Shown piece after piece: positions 27,672-37,520 of a stretch of 64,000 bases of DNA. Under the pieces are notes generated by a model, which worked only from the letters and a program-made list of their open reading frames with translations, ran no database searches and was not told the origin of the DNA. Within the stretch, counting starts at the first letter, position 1; every line of letters starts with the position of its first letter. The position numbers were made by a program, and so were the translations under genes. Location of the stretch: positions 2,604,001-2,668,000 of the forward strand of contig NZ_CP163512.1 of NCBI RefSeq assembly GCF_041075285.1, written 5' to 3'. The stretch comes from Providencia rettgeri. Its GTDB lineage: Bacteria; Pseudomonadota; Gammaproteobacteria; Enterobacterales; Enterobacteriaceae.

Positions 27672-30600
27672 TTATTTTAAATATTTCGTCATTGGCTGTA
27701 AAAAACGCTGGGTATTCAGTATCAGCGACTGGATCATTGTACTATTCAAACTTCTACAAGCCCTTAACACATAATCATCTTCCATCTCACCTTTTTTCAT
27801 CGAACTCCCTTGAAGACTTTGTGTTAAGGCTGCCAGTGCTTTTTGCTGGCTCTGTGCTGACACAAAATCGTATTGTTTCGTTTTTTTATCAAAACAGGCA
27901 GTTAACCAATTCCAACCACTTTGATTTAAAAGTATTAAAGGAGAGTTTAACCCTTCACGATAGCCTTTAATTAGATTTTTTAAATAACCTAATGCATCTT
28001 CTTTTTCAACAGATGAAAATTGCCAAATACTGTTATCGCGACCAAGGGCAATACTCTCCCCTTCACCAATAAGGTAATTAAATAAAAGATGCTCAATCCA
28101 TAACTGTACGCCATCATTTGCCGTTAAATAGGCAGGCCTGTAACGTAGCAGACCTGTTTCGTGTACATTTTTTAGTTGCCCTGTGATCCTTATTCCTTCA
28201 ACCTCACAATCTATTGGATAATCAAACTGTTGAAGTTCATGCTCTTTTATCTTTTCAGCGAGTGGAATAATTTCATTAAGTTGTTGTTCCCAAAAAAGCT
28301 GACCAAATTGCTTCGCTGGCAGTTGCCCTGAAGCTTTGAGTGCATGATAAAAAGGATCAGGACTTTCCTCTTTGACAAGCAAATCTAGAACGTGATCGTT
28401 AATTTTATAGCGTTGTAAGTGGTTAAGAATAAAAGGCTCTTCTTCTGGAAGCTCAGTTTCTTCCATTGAAAAATGCACTTTTAAGCGTTGTTGGAAAAAT
28501 GCTCGAATAGGGTGGCGATAAAAACGTAACAACTGCTCTAAAGCAATATGGGTAATTTGTTCTTGCGGATCTTTAAGAACGGAGCAAAAAGATGTTTCTA
28601 CTCGATCTATTGTTTTCGCTGCCGGTAACCACTCTTTTGCAAAGCTTTGATAAGGTGTTTGAGGAATAAAGTTTTCTTTCGCAAAAGGGACTCGGCTGTG
28701 TTGAGTCACTAAATGGGATCTTAAACGCTTAGAACTGTCATCAATATTAAGTTGCTCGTCGCCAACTAAACAACAACTTTGACAAATATAATCAAGCAGC
28801 TCAGTGACTAAAACTGATGGATTACAGGGTTGGTTATCACGGATCGAAAGCCCAATATAGCTTATATAGAGCTGTTTAGCGGCAGAATTGAGCGCCTCTA
28901 AAAAAAGGTAACGGTCATCATCTCGACGCTTTCTATCCCCTCTTACTGGCTTTTCAGCCATCAAATCAAAGCCCAGCGGTGGAATACTTCTCGGATAAGC
29001 GCCATCATTCATTCCCAATAAACACACCACTTTAAATGGCACAGAGCGCATTGGCATCAAAGTACAAAAGTTAACAGCTCCAGCTAAAAAACGCTGACTG
29101 ATTTTTTCATCATCAAAACGCACTGAAAGTTCGTCTCTGAGCAAACGAAGCGAAACAGATTGTTGATAGCCTGAAATCAGCGCATTTTCGATGATTTGAT
29201 GCCACTGCTCTGTTAAAAGTGTCAGAACAAGTTCTGTTTCACCATCAACCAGAAAACAACTATCGATAAGTTGTTGGCAAAGATCCTTCCATTCATTGAG
29301 TGAGCGCGCTTGCTCTAATATTGTGCGCCACTCTCTTAATGTATTAATTAATAAAGCCAGCTTACCGGCTAGCTGTGCGGCCAAGCCACTACATTCATCA
29401 TAAGGCAAAATACCATTCCATGGGCCATTTCGGCTATCCATAGCATAGCCTAACAACATGCGGCTTAAACCAAATTGCCAAGTATTTTGTCCGATAACCG
29501 GTAAAGCAAATGAGCGCACATTGTCATCGTCTAACCCCCAACGGATCCCTGACTCATTCACCCAACGGCGTAATAAACTTAGCTCGCTTTCATCAATCCC
29601 AAACCGTTGTGAAAATGCATTCACCTCAAGCAAGGTAAGCACTTGTTCTGTTGAAAAACGACTTTGAGGCAAATCTAATAACATGATAAATGCCTGTAAA
29701 ATTGGGTGTGCTTGCAATGCTTTTCGGTCAGAGATGGAAAATGGGATATAACGAGAGGTTGCTGTATTGCCAAAAACAGCTTGAATGTAGGGGGCATAGC
29801 TATCAATATCTGCGACCATCACAATCACGTCCCTTGGTGTTAAGGATGGGTCTTCTTCAAAAATAGCTAATAGGTGGTCTTGTAATACTTCCACTTCACG
29901 CTGAGCACTGTGACATAAGTGGAATGAAATTGAATCATCCGCTTTATCTATTGGTCTCTTATCTTGGCTTGTTTCATAATTCTCTAATGTCGTACCAAGC
30001 TGTGCATGATTTTCAAGATCTAAAATATCTTGCTGAATATGTTCAAGAAGGGTCGCTCTTCTTGTATCAACATAAGCAGAAATTTCATTTGCTGTCTCAA
30101 TTTGGGAAATAAAATATAAGTTATCCCTACCCAGTTTTCCCCATGAAGCGAGTAACGGGTTAACAATATCTTGCTCACCTTGTTCATTAAATAAATGGGA
30201 GGCATGTTCTTCTACCTTAAAACGTGAGATTTCATGTTTATCAAGATAGTGGCGTAATTTTCTTTGTTGTAGCCTTGCTAAAAAAGAAGCACTTTGAATA
30301 TCTCCCCAATAGTAACGACAAGGGTTTGTGAACATCAAATGAATATCAGTATGCTCCGCAATAGCATTCAAAGCTTGAAGATAAACAGGGGGAAGAGAGG
30401 AAATACCGCAAATAAAAATGCGCTTAGGTAGCATTTTCCCTAAAGACGGCGAACTCCTAAGCTTATTGATAAAACTTTCGTATAAGTTAGCACGATGCCA
30501 AGGGGATTGATTTAATTCATTTGAATATTCAACCAAACATAGCCATAGTCTTTTTTGCCATAGCTGATTCGTACTCAGCCCTTCTATTAGCTCATTTTGT

Positions 30601-31049
30601 TGCCATTTTTCAATCCATTGAGGGCGATAAACTAAATATTGGTCAAATAGATCTGCGATCCTCCCTGCAAGCTGATGAAGTTTTCGTTTATCCGTATCGT
30701 GCTGTAGATAATGCCTTAATGGCTCAAACTCCTCTTCACCAATGACATTGGGTAAAATTGTCATCAATTTCCAGGTCATTGCTTGTTTGGTATACGCACT
30801 TTCTTTGGGGATCTCTGGTAGTACGCACCTAAACATATCCCATATAAATGTAGCAGGTAACGGATAGGTAATATTGGCTGCAATACCAAATTGTTTTGCA
30901 AGTTCAATCTGTAACCATTGAGACATACCAGGGCTTTGCACTAAGATGATTTCTTGCTCAAAAGGATGAGATAAAGGTTTACTTTTCATCAAATGGGCAA
31001 TGAGTTCTTTTAGCAAATCTAGTTGGTTAGAATGATAGACTTGAAACAT
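27672..31049 (-). CDS. recC: Exodeoxyribonuclease V subunit RecC
   Basis: A 1125-aa subunit that recognises Chi and splits the duplex within RecBCD. It has inactive helicase-like domains with remnants such as IILVQSPGMSQWLQIELAKQ at the N-terminus and CLLGMNDGAYPRS in the middle, and a C-terminal nuclease-like fold. Length matches E. coli (1122). Its start overlaps the end of ppdC by 23 bp, linking it to the prepilin genes upstream. Confidence 0.95.
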   Translation of the reverse strand: MFQVYHSNQLDLLKELIAHLMKSKPLSHPFEQEIILVQSPGMSQWLQIELAKQFGIAANITYPLPATFIWDMFRCVLPEIPKESAYTKQAMTWKLMTILPNVIGEEEFEPLRHYLQHDTDKRKLHQLAGRIADLFDQYLVYRPQWIEKWQQNELIEGLSTNQLWQKRLWLCLVEYSNELNQSPWHRANLYESFINKLRSSPSLGKMLPKRIFICGISSLPPVYLQALNAIAEHTDIHLMFTNPCRYYWGDIQSASFLARLQQRKLRHYLDKHEISRFKVEEHASHLFNEQGEQDIVNPLLASWGKLGRDNLYFISQIETANEISAYVDTRRATLLEHIQQDILDLENHAQLGTTLENYETSQDKRPIDKADDSISFHLCHSAQREVEVLQDHLLAIFEEDPSLTPRDVIVMVADIDSYAPYIQAVFGNTATSRYIPFSISDRKALQAHPILQAFIMLLDLPQSRFSTEQVLTLLEVNAFSQRFGIDESELSLLRRWVNESGIRWGLDDDNVRSFALPVIGQNTWQFGLSRMLLGYAMDSRNGPWNGILPYDECSGLAAQLAGKLALLINTLREWRTILEQARSLNEWKDLCQQLIDSCFLVDGETELVLTLLTEQWHQIIENALISGYQQSVSLRLLRDELSVRFDDEKISQRFLAGAVNFCTLMPMRSVPFKVVCLLGMNDGAYPRSIPPLGFDLMAEKPVRGDRKRRDDDRYLFLEALNSAAKQLYISYIGLSIRDNQPCNPSVLVTELLDYICQSCCLVGDEQLNIDDSSKRLRSHLVTQHSRVPFAKENFIPQTPYQSFAKEWLPAAKTIDRVETSFCSVLKDPQEQITHIALEQLLRFYRHPIRAFFQQRLKVHFSMEETELPEEEPFILNHLQRYKINDHVLDLLVKEESPDPFYHALKASGQLPAKQFGQLFWEQQLNEIIPLAEKIKEHELQQFDYPIDCEVEGIRITGQLKNVHETGLLRYRPAYLTANDGVQLWIEHLLFNYLIGEGESIALGRDNSIWQFSSVEKEDALGYLKNLIKGYREGLNSPLILLNQSGWNWLTACFDKKTKQYDFVSAQSQQKALAALTQSLQGSSMKKGEMEDDYVLRACRSLNSTMIQSLILNTQRFLQPMTKYLK

Positions 31050-31413
31050 GGTGCTCTCCTATTGAGCAATACCAGCGACTAAGCGAAAGCCGCTGCCTAG
31101 GAATAAGTAATGAAACCATAAGCTCAGTGCAAAATTCCGTTGGGTTACGGTCGCTTTGTTCAATCTTTCCATCAGAGTATCGTAAATCTGCATCAATGAA
31201 AGGAATTTCCACTCTCGACATTTCACCTGCCGAGGCGCTTTGATTTTCTAATACACTATGTAATTCTCTTATTGCCATTGAGCCTTTATATAATTGATTA
31301 AAATTCAATACGATATATTGTGTATAGTTTAGCAAAGCGATAAGTAAGATGGCAAAAACTACCGTTGCAACCATCGACTCAACTAATGCAAACCCTTGTT
31401 GGCTTTTTTTCAC
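31027..31413 (-). CDS. ppdC: Prepilin-like protein PpdC
   Basis: A 128-aa type IV pilin-like protein. The prepilin cleavage site is KKSQQG^FALVESMVATVVFAILLIALL, with Glu at +5, followed by one hydrophobic helix. I chose GTG at 31413: it overlaps the ygdB stop as GTGA and leaves a short basic leader (VKKSQQG); the open extension to 31455 would make an unusually long leader. Cys residues near the C-terminus (FCTELM, WYCSIG) may form a disulfide. It is upstream of recC, as in E. coli. Confidence 0.82.
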   Translation of the reverse strand: MKKSQQGFALVESMVATVVFAILLIALLNYTQYIVLNFNQLYKGSMAIRELHSVLENQSASAGEMSRVEIPFIDADLRYSDGKIEQSDRNPTEFCTELMVSLLIPRQRLSLSRWYCSIGEHHVSSLSF

Positions 31414-31847
31414 AAACAAAATCCTTTTTGTTGAACTGGGCAATAATCTAACCAACCATTTTTACGGGGAAAAATTCTTTTTTTCTCTATATCAAACTCA
31501 ACCCATTGATAAACTTTGATATCAGCACCTTCTGTGTAAGGACTTTGCCCGGATAAAACATAAACTAGACCTTTATAGGGTTTTAGGCAGCTTTTCCAGT
31601 TTTGCCTTGTATTTTGTTGGCAAACCCAATTCTTCTTTGTGCTAGCTTCCCACGCTAATGTAAGCCCCCACGCTAACCCTGATTCAGCGCGATTAAACGC
31701 ATTATAATATTTAGCTTCTTTGTGCCATTCGTCCTGAGCCCGCTGTTGGAAAAAATGCAGAGATTTAATCAATAACAAGCCTATTGTCATTAAAACAACC
31801 GTCATCACTAACGCGATATTACCTCTTTGGCTATCCATTTTTGCCAT
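31410..31847 (-). CDS. ygdB: YgdB (DUF2509), pilin-cluster protein
   Basis: A 145-aa protein with one N-terminal hydrophobic helix (NIALVMTVVLMTIGLLLIKSL, about 10-30) and a C-terminal part with Cys and Trp residues (WVCQQNTRQNWKSCL; NGWLDYCPVQQKGFCL), matching E. coli YgdB in layout. It resembles PilX-type minor pilins of type IV pilus assembly (inference). Its ATG overlaps the ppdB stop by one base (TAATG). It is part of ppdA-ppdB-ygdB-ppdC. Confidence 0.82.
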   Translation of the reverse strand: MAKMDSQRGNIALVMTVVLMTIGLLLIKSLHFFQQRAQDEWHKEAKYYNAFNRAESGLAWGLTLAWEASTKKNWVCQQNTRQNWKSCLKPYKGLVYVLSGQSPYTEGADIKVYQWVEFDIEKKRIFPRKNGWLDYCPVQQKGFCL

Positions 31848-32452
31848 TATAAATTCCTGAGTTTTACTGCGATTTTGTAATTAAACAATTGTGCAGGCAA
31901 TAACCTTGTTTGGACACTAATAATAACCTCAATCACTTGAATACGTTGATTCCAATTAAAAGATAATTTTTTTACTGTCACCAAATTTGCATCAAATAGT
32001 GACTGCCAGCGAGTACCACCACAATCCCTAACATTTCGATTTGACTCTAATTTCCCTTTATTTAGCCGATACCCAAAATAATCTGTTTCTGTTGTTTTGG
32101 ACTTAATATCAACCCATTTACCTGATAAATCTTGGTCATAAGCAAAAATGATACAACTATTTTTCCCCTCACTTAATGAACTAACACCCGTTATTATTGG
32201 CTCACCAACACAATTTGAATTACTGCAATAACCGATACGCCTAAAATCCTTTTCTATATTTAATAAAATCTGCCTAACTTCTCTATCTAATTGATATTGA
32301 AAATAAGCTCGATATGCTTGCTTAAATATTGACGGAATACTGCTCATTGCTGCAATACAAACAATGCTACTTATCACCATCGCCACCAGCATTTCAATTA
32401 GCGTAAAACCCTTCTGTTTTTTTCTAGCTACACTATTTGATTGCATCAACAT
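31847..32452 (-). CDS. ppdB: Prepilin-like protein PpdB
   Basis: About 201 aa. The prepilin motif KKQKG^FTLIEMLVAMVISSIVCIAAM is complete with Glu+5 and one transmembrane helix. The globular part (DREVRQILLNIEKDFRRIGYC) resembles PilW/PulJ-type minor pseudopilins. Two in-frame ATGs at 32452 and 32446 are candidates; the second overlaps the ppdA stop (TGATG). An upstream ATG at 32485 would give an over-long leader. Confidence 0.83.
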   Translation of the reverse strand: MLMQSNSVARKKQKGFTLIEMLVAMVISSIVCIAAMSSIPSIFKQAYRAYFQYQLDREVRQILLNIEKDFRRIGYCSNSNCVGEPIITGVSSLSEGKNSCIIFAYDQDLSGKWVDIKSKTTETDYFGYRLNKGKLESNRNVRDCGGTRWQSLFDANLVTVKKLSFNWNQRIQVIEVIISVQTRLLPAQLFNYKIAVKLRNL

Positions 32453-32931
32453 TTGGGGATCCCAGCCATACTTTGGTACGAGCAAGCTCTAACCCTTCCT
32501 AACGCAGACATATACATAAAAATAGATTTATTTTTATTTTTTAACTCAAGACTAAATGCACGGCTTGTTCCTTGCTTTCCATATAACTCAACTGAGGTTC
32601 GCGTTGCTTTAGCGATTTCAATTCCCTGAAATTTATCTGCCGTAACTTTCCCTAATTCCTTATTCGTTTTTGCATCTTTTATCGATATCCACCAATCTAG
32701 TTTCCCTATTTTTACTGAAAGAACTTGATGCCGATTTAAATATATTCCCTCTTTCATATGGCTATAAATAAACTCAGACACTTGCCTCGCGGCATCCATT
32801 ATTCGTTGCTGTTCAATTTGCTGCTGCCAATGATGCAGCCCAGTAAGTACGGTTAAAGAACAAATAAACAGGACAGTTAAAATTTCAATCAATGTAAAGC
32901 CGCGCTGAGTTTGCTCCTGTTCTATTTTCAT
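32446..32931 (-). CDS. ppdA: Prepilin-like protein PpdA
   Basis: A 161-aa pseudopilin with a short leader and the motif QTQRG^FTLIEILTVLFICSLTVLTGL (Glu+5 present), then a GspH/FimT-like domain. It is the first gene of ppdA-ppdB-ygdB-ppdC-recC. GAGGGAGATATTT before the ATG is a good Shine-Dalgarno. The upstream 312-bp spacer holds a duplicated palindromic site that may be its control region. Confidence 0.85.
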   Translation of the reverse strand: MKIEQEQTQRGFTLIEILTVLFICSLTVLTGLHHWQQQIEQQRIMDAARQVSEFIYSHMKEGIYLNRHQVLSVKIGKLDWWISIKDAKTNKELGKVTADKFQGIEIAKATRTSVELYGKQGTSRAFSLELKNKNKSIFMYMSALGRVRACSYQSMAGIPKC

Positions 32932-33002
32932 AAATATCTCCCTCGAACATACACAGCCGCGAGTTTTATTGAAAATAATCCACTTAACGAGCGAATACTT
33001 TT

Positions 33003-33082
33003 CTGTTTACAAAGCGCTTCCACAAAAAATGAACACCCTTGGTTTGGATCTCAATAAGTTTGGGAAGCGCTTCGCAAAACAG
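33003..33082. repeat. Long inverted repeat with duplicated AAGCGCTT palindromes
   Basis: CTGTTTACAAAGCGCTTCC (33003-33021) is nearly complementary to the segment 33063-33082 (GGAAGCGCTTCGCAAAACAG). Each arm is itself centred on the palindrome AAGCGCTT, and the two centres are 53 bp apart. The second site, 33058-33079, reads GTTTGGGA-AGCGCT-TCGCAAAA, close to a CRP-S type operator. The structure lies between thyA and ppdA. Confidence 0.6.
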
Positions 33083-33172
33083 TAGAGCCCAATAAAAAAT
33101 ATGCAGTTTTTTTATTCGAGGAAAAACAAAATAAACGCATCAGTAAAGAGCGAAGAAATAAAGGAGGGGAGA

Positions 33173-33223
33173 ATGTATTCAAAAACAGGGCATAAGGTGG
33201 CTCTTTATATCAAGCCACCATAG
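33173..33223 (+). CDS. Candidate 16-residue small ORF
   Basis: ATG at 33173 is preceded by AAAGGAGGGGAGA, a very strong ribosome site, and opens MYSKTGHKVALYIKPP then TAG. The codons from GTG to CCA coincide with the hairpin GGTGGCT / AGCCACC. It is on the strand opposite thyA and ppdA. No homologue is known to me, and no promoter was identified; it may be fortuitous. Confidence 0.3.
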   Translation: MYSKTGHKVALYIKPP

Positions 33224-33243
33224 CCACCAAAAGAGATTGTGAG

Positions 33244-34095
33244 TTAGACCGTAAATGGATATTTGATAGCTTCATGACATTGATACCCATCAAGTGTGAA
33301 GTCATCTGTAGTTACCCATGTTTCAATATCTTCTAACGTTTTAATTTCTGGATTAATTGTTAATGAAGGAGAAGGAAATGGTTCACGTTTTAGTTGTACA
33401 TCTCTCATCAACGGTAGCTGGTTTTCATAAATATGTGCATTCACAATCTTATGATAAGCCTTACCTGCTTTATGACCCGTGATACGAGCCATCAATGCAA
33501 GTAACACAAAACATTGTACTTGATTAAAATTCAGGCCGAGCGGAACATCACAGCTGCGCTGGTATGATGTCAGATACAAGGTGTCGCCTAATAGTGAAAA
33601 GGTATGGGTGTGCATGCAGGGACGTAAACACCCCATCTCAAATTCACCGGGGTTATAAAAAGTGATGATTTCCGCCCGGTCATCAATACCATTTTTTAAG
33701 TTATTAACCACTTTTGCCAGTTGATCGAGATGAGAGCCATCTGGGCGTTGCCACGAGCGACCTTGAACACCATATACACGGCCCATATCATCCTCACCTT
33801 TTCGATGAGGGTTGTTCAGCCAAGCTTGGTTTTCATTCGCATTTGCGTTCCACGTGTTACAGCCAATTTCACGAAATTGAGCTGCATTATCATAACCACG
33901 TAAATAACCAAGTAGCTCTGCAATCGCCGCCTTATAAAAGCTTTTACGAGTCGTAATCAAAGGGAACTGATTATTTCCAACATCATATTCAAGATCGGCA
34001 TTAATTACAGTTAAACAACGAACACCTGTACGCTTGTTTTCAACCCATTGCCCTTCATCAATAATACGTTGGCACAACTCTAGATACGGCTTCAT
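33244..34095 (-). CDS. thyA: Thymidylate synthase
   Basis: A 283-aa enzyme that methylates dUMP to dTMP with methylene-THF. The nucleophile is the Cys in [15 protein letters not shown], and the phosphate-binding motif [14 protein letters not shown] is intact. It is longer than E. coli ThyA (264 aa) and carries an alternative N-terminal half ([37 protein letters not shown]). From memory that resembles the Vibrio form rather than the E. coli form. ATG 34095 follows AGAGAG by 6 nt and gives [10 protein letters not shown]; an upstream ATG at 34113 is less likely. It is in the lgt-thyA order seen in E. coli. Confidence 0.94.
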   Translation of the reverse strand: MKPYLELCQRIIDEGQWVENKRTGVRCLTVINADLEYDVGNNQFPLITTRKSFYKAAIAELLGYLRGYDNAAQFREIGCNTWNANANENQAWLNNPHRKGEDDMGRVYGVQGRSWQRPDGSHLDQLAKVVNNLKNGIDDRAEIITFYNPGEFEMGCLRPCMHTHTFSLLGDTLYLTSYQRSCDVPLGLNFNQVQCFVLLALMARITGHKAGKAYHKIVNAHIYENQLPLMRDVQLKREPFPSPSLTINPEIKTLEDIETWVTTDDFTLDGYQCHEAIKYPFTV

Positions 34096-34206
34096 AATGG
34101 CTCTCTTATGCAAAATAACTTAACTGGCAAGCTTAGTAAGAAATAGACTATTTTCAGTGAAATTGTTGTATTAAAAATACTAAGCTAGCCTCACTAACAC
34201 TGGGGT

Positions 34207-35103
34207 TCAACCACCTTTAGGCTCTTTTTCAGGCTGATGCGCAGGAATGTTTTTACCATATTTATATGCCCATATAATCATTAGAACACCAATGATTATC
34301 ATTGGGATAGATAAAATTTGCCCCATACTAATACCACCAAATAACCCAAGCTGAGCATCTGGCTGCCTAAAGAACTCAACAATGATCCTAAACGCACCAT
34401 AGCCAATTAAAAATAGCCCTGAAACACTGCCCATTGGCCTTGGTTTGCGAACAAACAAATTAAGAATCAGGAATAAAACAATACCTTCTAAGAACATTTC
34501 ATAAAGCTGTGAGGGGTGCCTTGGCAATACACCGTATTGCTCTAAAATCGGTAATAACGAGGGGTCTTGTGCCGCCAATTGAATATCTTCACTGCGTGAA
34601 TGCGGAAATAGGAAAGCCCAAGGCGTATCAAGGGTTACACGTCCCCATAATTCACCATTAATAAAGTTACCAATACGCCCCATACCTAAACCAAATGGGA
34701 TTAGTGGGGCTACAAAATCAGAGACTTGAAGAAAACGACGATGCGTACGATGAGCGAACCACATCATGGCACAAATAACACCAATTAAGCCACCATGGAA
34801 GGACATCCCGCCATCCCATACCTTAAAGAGATAAAGCGGGTCATCAAGGAAAACGGGAAGATTATAGAAAAATACGTAGCCAAGACGACCACCAACAAAA
34901 ACGCCCACAAAACCAATATACAGTAGGTTCTCAACTTCATTTTTAGTCCAGCCGCTATTGGGTTTTGCTGCACGACGTCCTGCTAACCATAACGCAAAAA
35001 CAAACCCAACGAGGTACATAAAACCATACCAGTGTAGCGATACTGGTCCAATTGAGAACATAACAGGATCAATTTCCGGAAATGCTAAGTAGCTGTTACT
35101 CAT
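34207..35103 (-). CDS. lgt: Prolipoprotein diacylglyceryl transferase
   Basis: A 298-aa inner-membrane enzyme that transfers diacylglycerol from phosphatidylglycerol to the lipobox Cys of prolipoproteins. There are about seven transmembrane helices. The signature [20 protein letters not shown] (about 138-157) and the conserved His region [10 protein letters not shown] are intact. It is upstream of thyA with a 111-bp spacer. Confidence 0.96.
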   Translation of the reverse strand: MSNSYLAFPEIDPVMFSIGPVSLHWYGFMYLVGFVFALWLAGRRAAKPNSGWTKNEVENLLYIGFVGVFVGGRLGYVFFYNLPVFLDDPLYLFKVWDGGMSFHGGLIGVICAMMWFAHRTHRRFLQVSDFVAPLIPFGLGMGRIGNFINGELWGRVTLDTPWAFLFPHSRSEDIQLAAQDPSLLPILEQYGVLPRHPSQLYEMFLEGIVLFLILNLFVRKPRPMGSVSGLFLIGYGAFRIIVEFFRQPDAQLGLFGGISMGQILSIPMIIIGVLMIIWAYKYGKNIPAHQPEKEPKGG

Positions 35104-35269
35104 CGTTCCCCACTTTTAATGATTAAGCCAACTGTGCGCTAGCTATAAGGTATTCAATACAGTTCAATTATTTGAAGAGCGCAAAGCATACAACAAAAAG
35201 CCTAGTGACTCATACTCCAATATAATCACTTTAGCCTAATTTAGCCGCAGACGAGTAAATACAATAAAA

Positions 35270-37516
35270 CTAAATACCGCCACGGACAAACCCACCAAGG
35301 CGATGAGTTTCCATAAAGTGACTGGCTTCTTCTTTGACACGTTCTGATGTCTCAGCCACTAATAATTTATCAACTAAATCAGACATTAATACTGGATCGA
35401 GTTGACGAATAAGGTATTTCATCCGTGGAATACTCCGCCCACTCATACTTAAAGAGCGGTAACCAAGAGCAATTAATATCATCGCACTGAGTGGCTGACC
35501 TGCCATTTCACCACACACACTGACGGGAAGAGCAAGACGCTGACACTCTTCACTGACCTTCGCGAGAAAGCGAATAACCGCAGGATGAAGATTATCATAT
35601 AGCGCAGCGACATGTGTATTGTTGCGGTCAACAGCAAGTAAATATTGTGTAAAGTCATTGGTACCAATGGAAATAAAATCTACACGTTTTTTTATTTCAG
35701 GTAATAAAAATAATAATGATGGCACTTCGAGCATCACACCAACTTGCGGCATTGCGATTTGTTGGCCTAGTAACTGGCTAACTTCCTCTTTTGCTCTGGT
35801 TATTAATGAAATCGCTTCATCAATTTCATTAATACTCGTCACCATTGGTAAAAGGATGCGTAAATTTCCAGATAATGCATTTGCCCGTAACATCGCCCTT
35901 AATTGAATTAAAAAAATCTCAGGCTGATCGAGCATAATGCGGATCCCTCGCCAACCAAGGCTTGGATTCTCTTCACTGATAGGCATGTAAGGAAGCTGTT
36001 TATCAGCCCCAATATCAAGGGTTCTCAATACGACTGGCTTTGTTGGGAATAACTGAAGAACTTCTTTATATAATTGTTTTTGTTCATCTTCTGAAGGAAA
36101 ACCATTATGCAGCATAAAAGGCAGTTCTGTACGATATAGCCCAACACCATCAACCCCCATATTAATTTGCTGCTCATAGCGAGGGCTTAACCCTGCATTA
36201 AGATGGATTTGCACCTGCTCGCCACCTTTTAGGGTTGCATCTTGCTCTAATGTTCCCTCAGCCAAGCGGCTAATAACATTTTCTTCTTCGATAATTTGCT
36301 GATATTCCTGAACAATCAGGTTTTCAGGCTCAATAAAGACTTCTCCACGGTAGCCATCTAAAATTAAATGGCGATTATGCAATAAAGACGGTTCAATATC
36401 CGCCCCCATAATGGCTGGGATCCCCATTGCTCGAATTAAAATTGCCGAGTGTGAATGGGTTGCACCATCACGCACAATAACACCCGCGAGTTGTTCCATC
36501 GGCAGTTCAGCAAGCACACTGGCACTAAGTTCATCAGCGACTAAAATAAAACGATCTGGCCATTGTTCATTTGCCGTTAAAGAATCATCAAGATGGAATA
36601 GTAAGCGCTGACCTAATGCTTTGAGATCTGAGCCCCGCTCTCTTAAATAAAGATCGCGCAAACGAGAAAATTGCTCAACATAGTTTTCAATAACCGTTTT
36701 TACCGCCCATTCAGCGGCAGCACCATTCTCAATGGCGGCAAATAGATGTTTTTTAAGTTGAGGATCACTCAGCAGATGATTATAAAGATCAAAAATTGCT
36801 GCGCTTTCTTTCGCAGAGCTCGCCATAAAACGTTTACTGATCCGCCTACATTCTGCCGTTGCGCTTTCTAGTGCCGTGATTAAACGCTGTTTTTCACTAT
36901 CAATATCAATCGCACTAGTTTGGCTAATGCTATCAAAAGAAGGTTGTGAATTGTCTTGCCAACCATAGGCCATGGAAACTCCCTGAGAGACAGGGATTGC
37001 TTTAATTCTATTTTGCCGATATTGCCCAAAAATCCCTTTGGCTTGCGCTTGTGATAAAATTACCGCAAGCTGCATCGACAACGTTACCATGAAAGATTCT
37101 TCTGTTTCGTTAAACAGCCGTTTTTCACGCTGCTGAACCACAAGCACGCCTAATAGTTGACGCCGATAAACAATGGGAACACCAAGAAAGGCTTTAAGCT
37201 GCTCTTCTTTTAGTTGTGGAAGATATTTATATTGAGGATGTTCGCGAGCATCCGCTAGGTTAAGCATTTCTGATTGACGTCCAACTGCGCCAACCACCCC
37301 CTCATCAAAGCCAAGGCGAATAGCAATCCCGCTAGGTTTTTTTAACCCGCGGGTTGCCATTAAGTAATAGCATTGGCGAGGATGATCTGCTAAGTAAATC
37401 GAACACACGTCCGTGCGCATCGCTTTGCAGGTTTCATCCACCAATACTTCGAGCGCATCGGTCAAACTTGTCGCCATCGCTACTTTTTCGACAATTTCAC
37501 GTAAACGCATCAACAT
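35270..37516 (-). CDS. ptsP: PTS-Ntr enzyme I (EI-Ntr)
   Basis: A 748-aa phosphotransferase that takes phosphate from PEP and passes it to NPr (PtsO) in the nitrogen PTS. A GAF domain (about 5-150) precedes the EI domains. The phosphorylated His is in THSHSAILIRAMGIPAIMG, and the PEP-binding motif is MVTSINEIDEA...VGVMLEVP; the SIGTNDFTQYLLAVDRNN and VCGEMAGQP signatures are present. ATG 37516 (MLMRLREIVEKVA) follows AAGG by 7 nt and matches E. coli; the open frame continues upstream into rppH. It is co-transcribed with rppH, 4 bp away. Confidence 0.95.
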   Translation of the reverse strand: MLMRLREIVEKVAMATSLTDALEVLVDETCKAMRTDVCSIYLADHPRQCYYLMATRGLKKPSGIAIRLGFDEGVVGAVGRQSEMLNLADAREHPQYKYLPQLKEEQLKAFLGVPIVYRRQLLGVLVVQQREKRLFNETEESFMVTLSMQLAVILSQAQAKGIFGQYRQNRIKAIPVSQGVSMAYGWQDNSQPSFDSISQTSAIDIDSEKQRLITALESATAECRRISKRFMASSAKESAAIFDLYNHLLSDPQLKKHLFAAIENGAAAEWAVKTVIENYVEQFSRLRDLYLRERGSDLKALGQRLLFHLDDSLTANEQWPDRFILVADELSASVLAELPMEQLAGVIVRDGATHSHSAILIRAMGIPAIMGADIEPSLLHNRHLILDGYRGEVFIEPENLIVQEYQQIIEEENVISRLAEGTLEQDATLKGGEQVQIHLNAGLSPRYEQQINMGVDGVGLYRTELPFMLHNGFPSEDEQKQLYKEVLQLFPTKPVVLRTLDIGADKQLPYMPISEENPSLGWRGIRIMLDQPEIFLIQLRAMLRANALSGNLRILLPMVTSINEIDEAISLITRAKEEVSQLLGQQIAMPQVGVMLEVPSLLFLLPEIKKRVDFISIGTNDFTQYLLAVDRNNTHVAALYDNLHPAVIRFLAKVSEECQRLALPVSVCGEMAGQPLSAMILIALGYRSLSMSGRSIPRMKYLIRQLDPVLMSDLVDKLLVAETSERVKEEASHFMETHRLGGFVRGGI

Positions 37517-37520
37517 AGGC

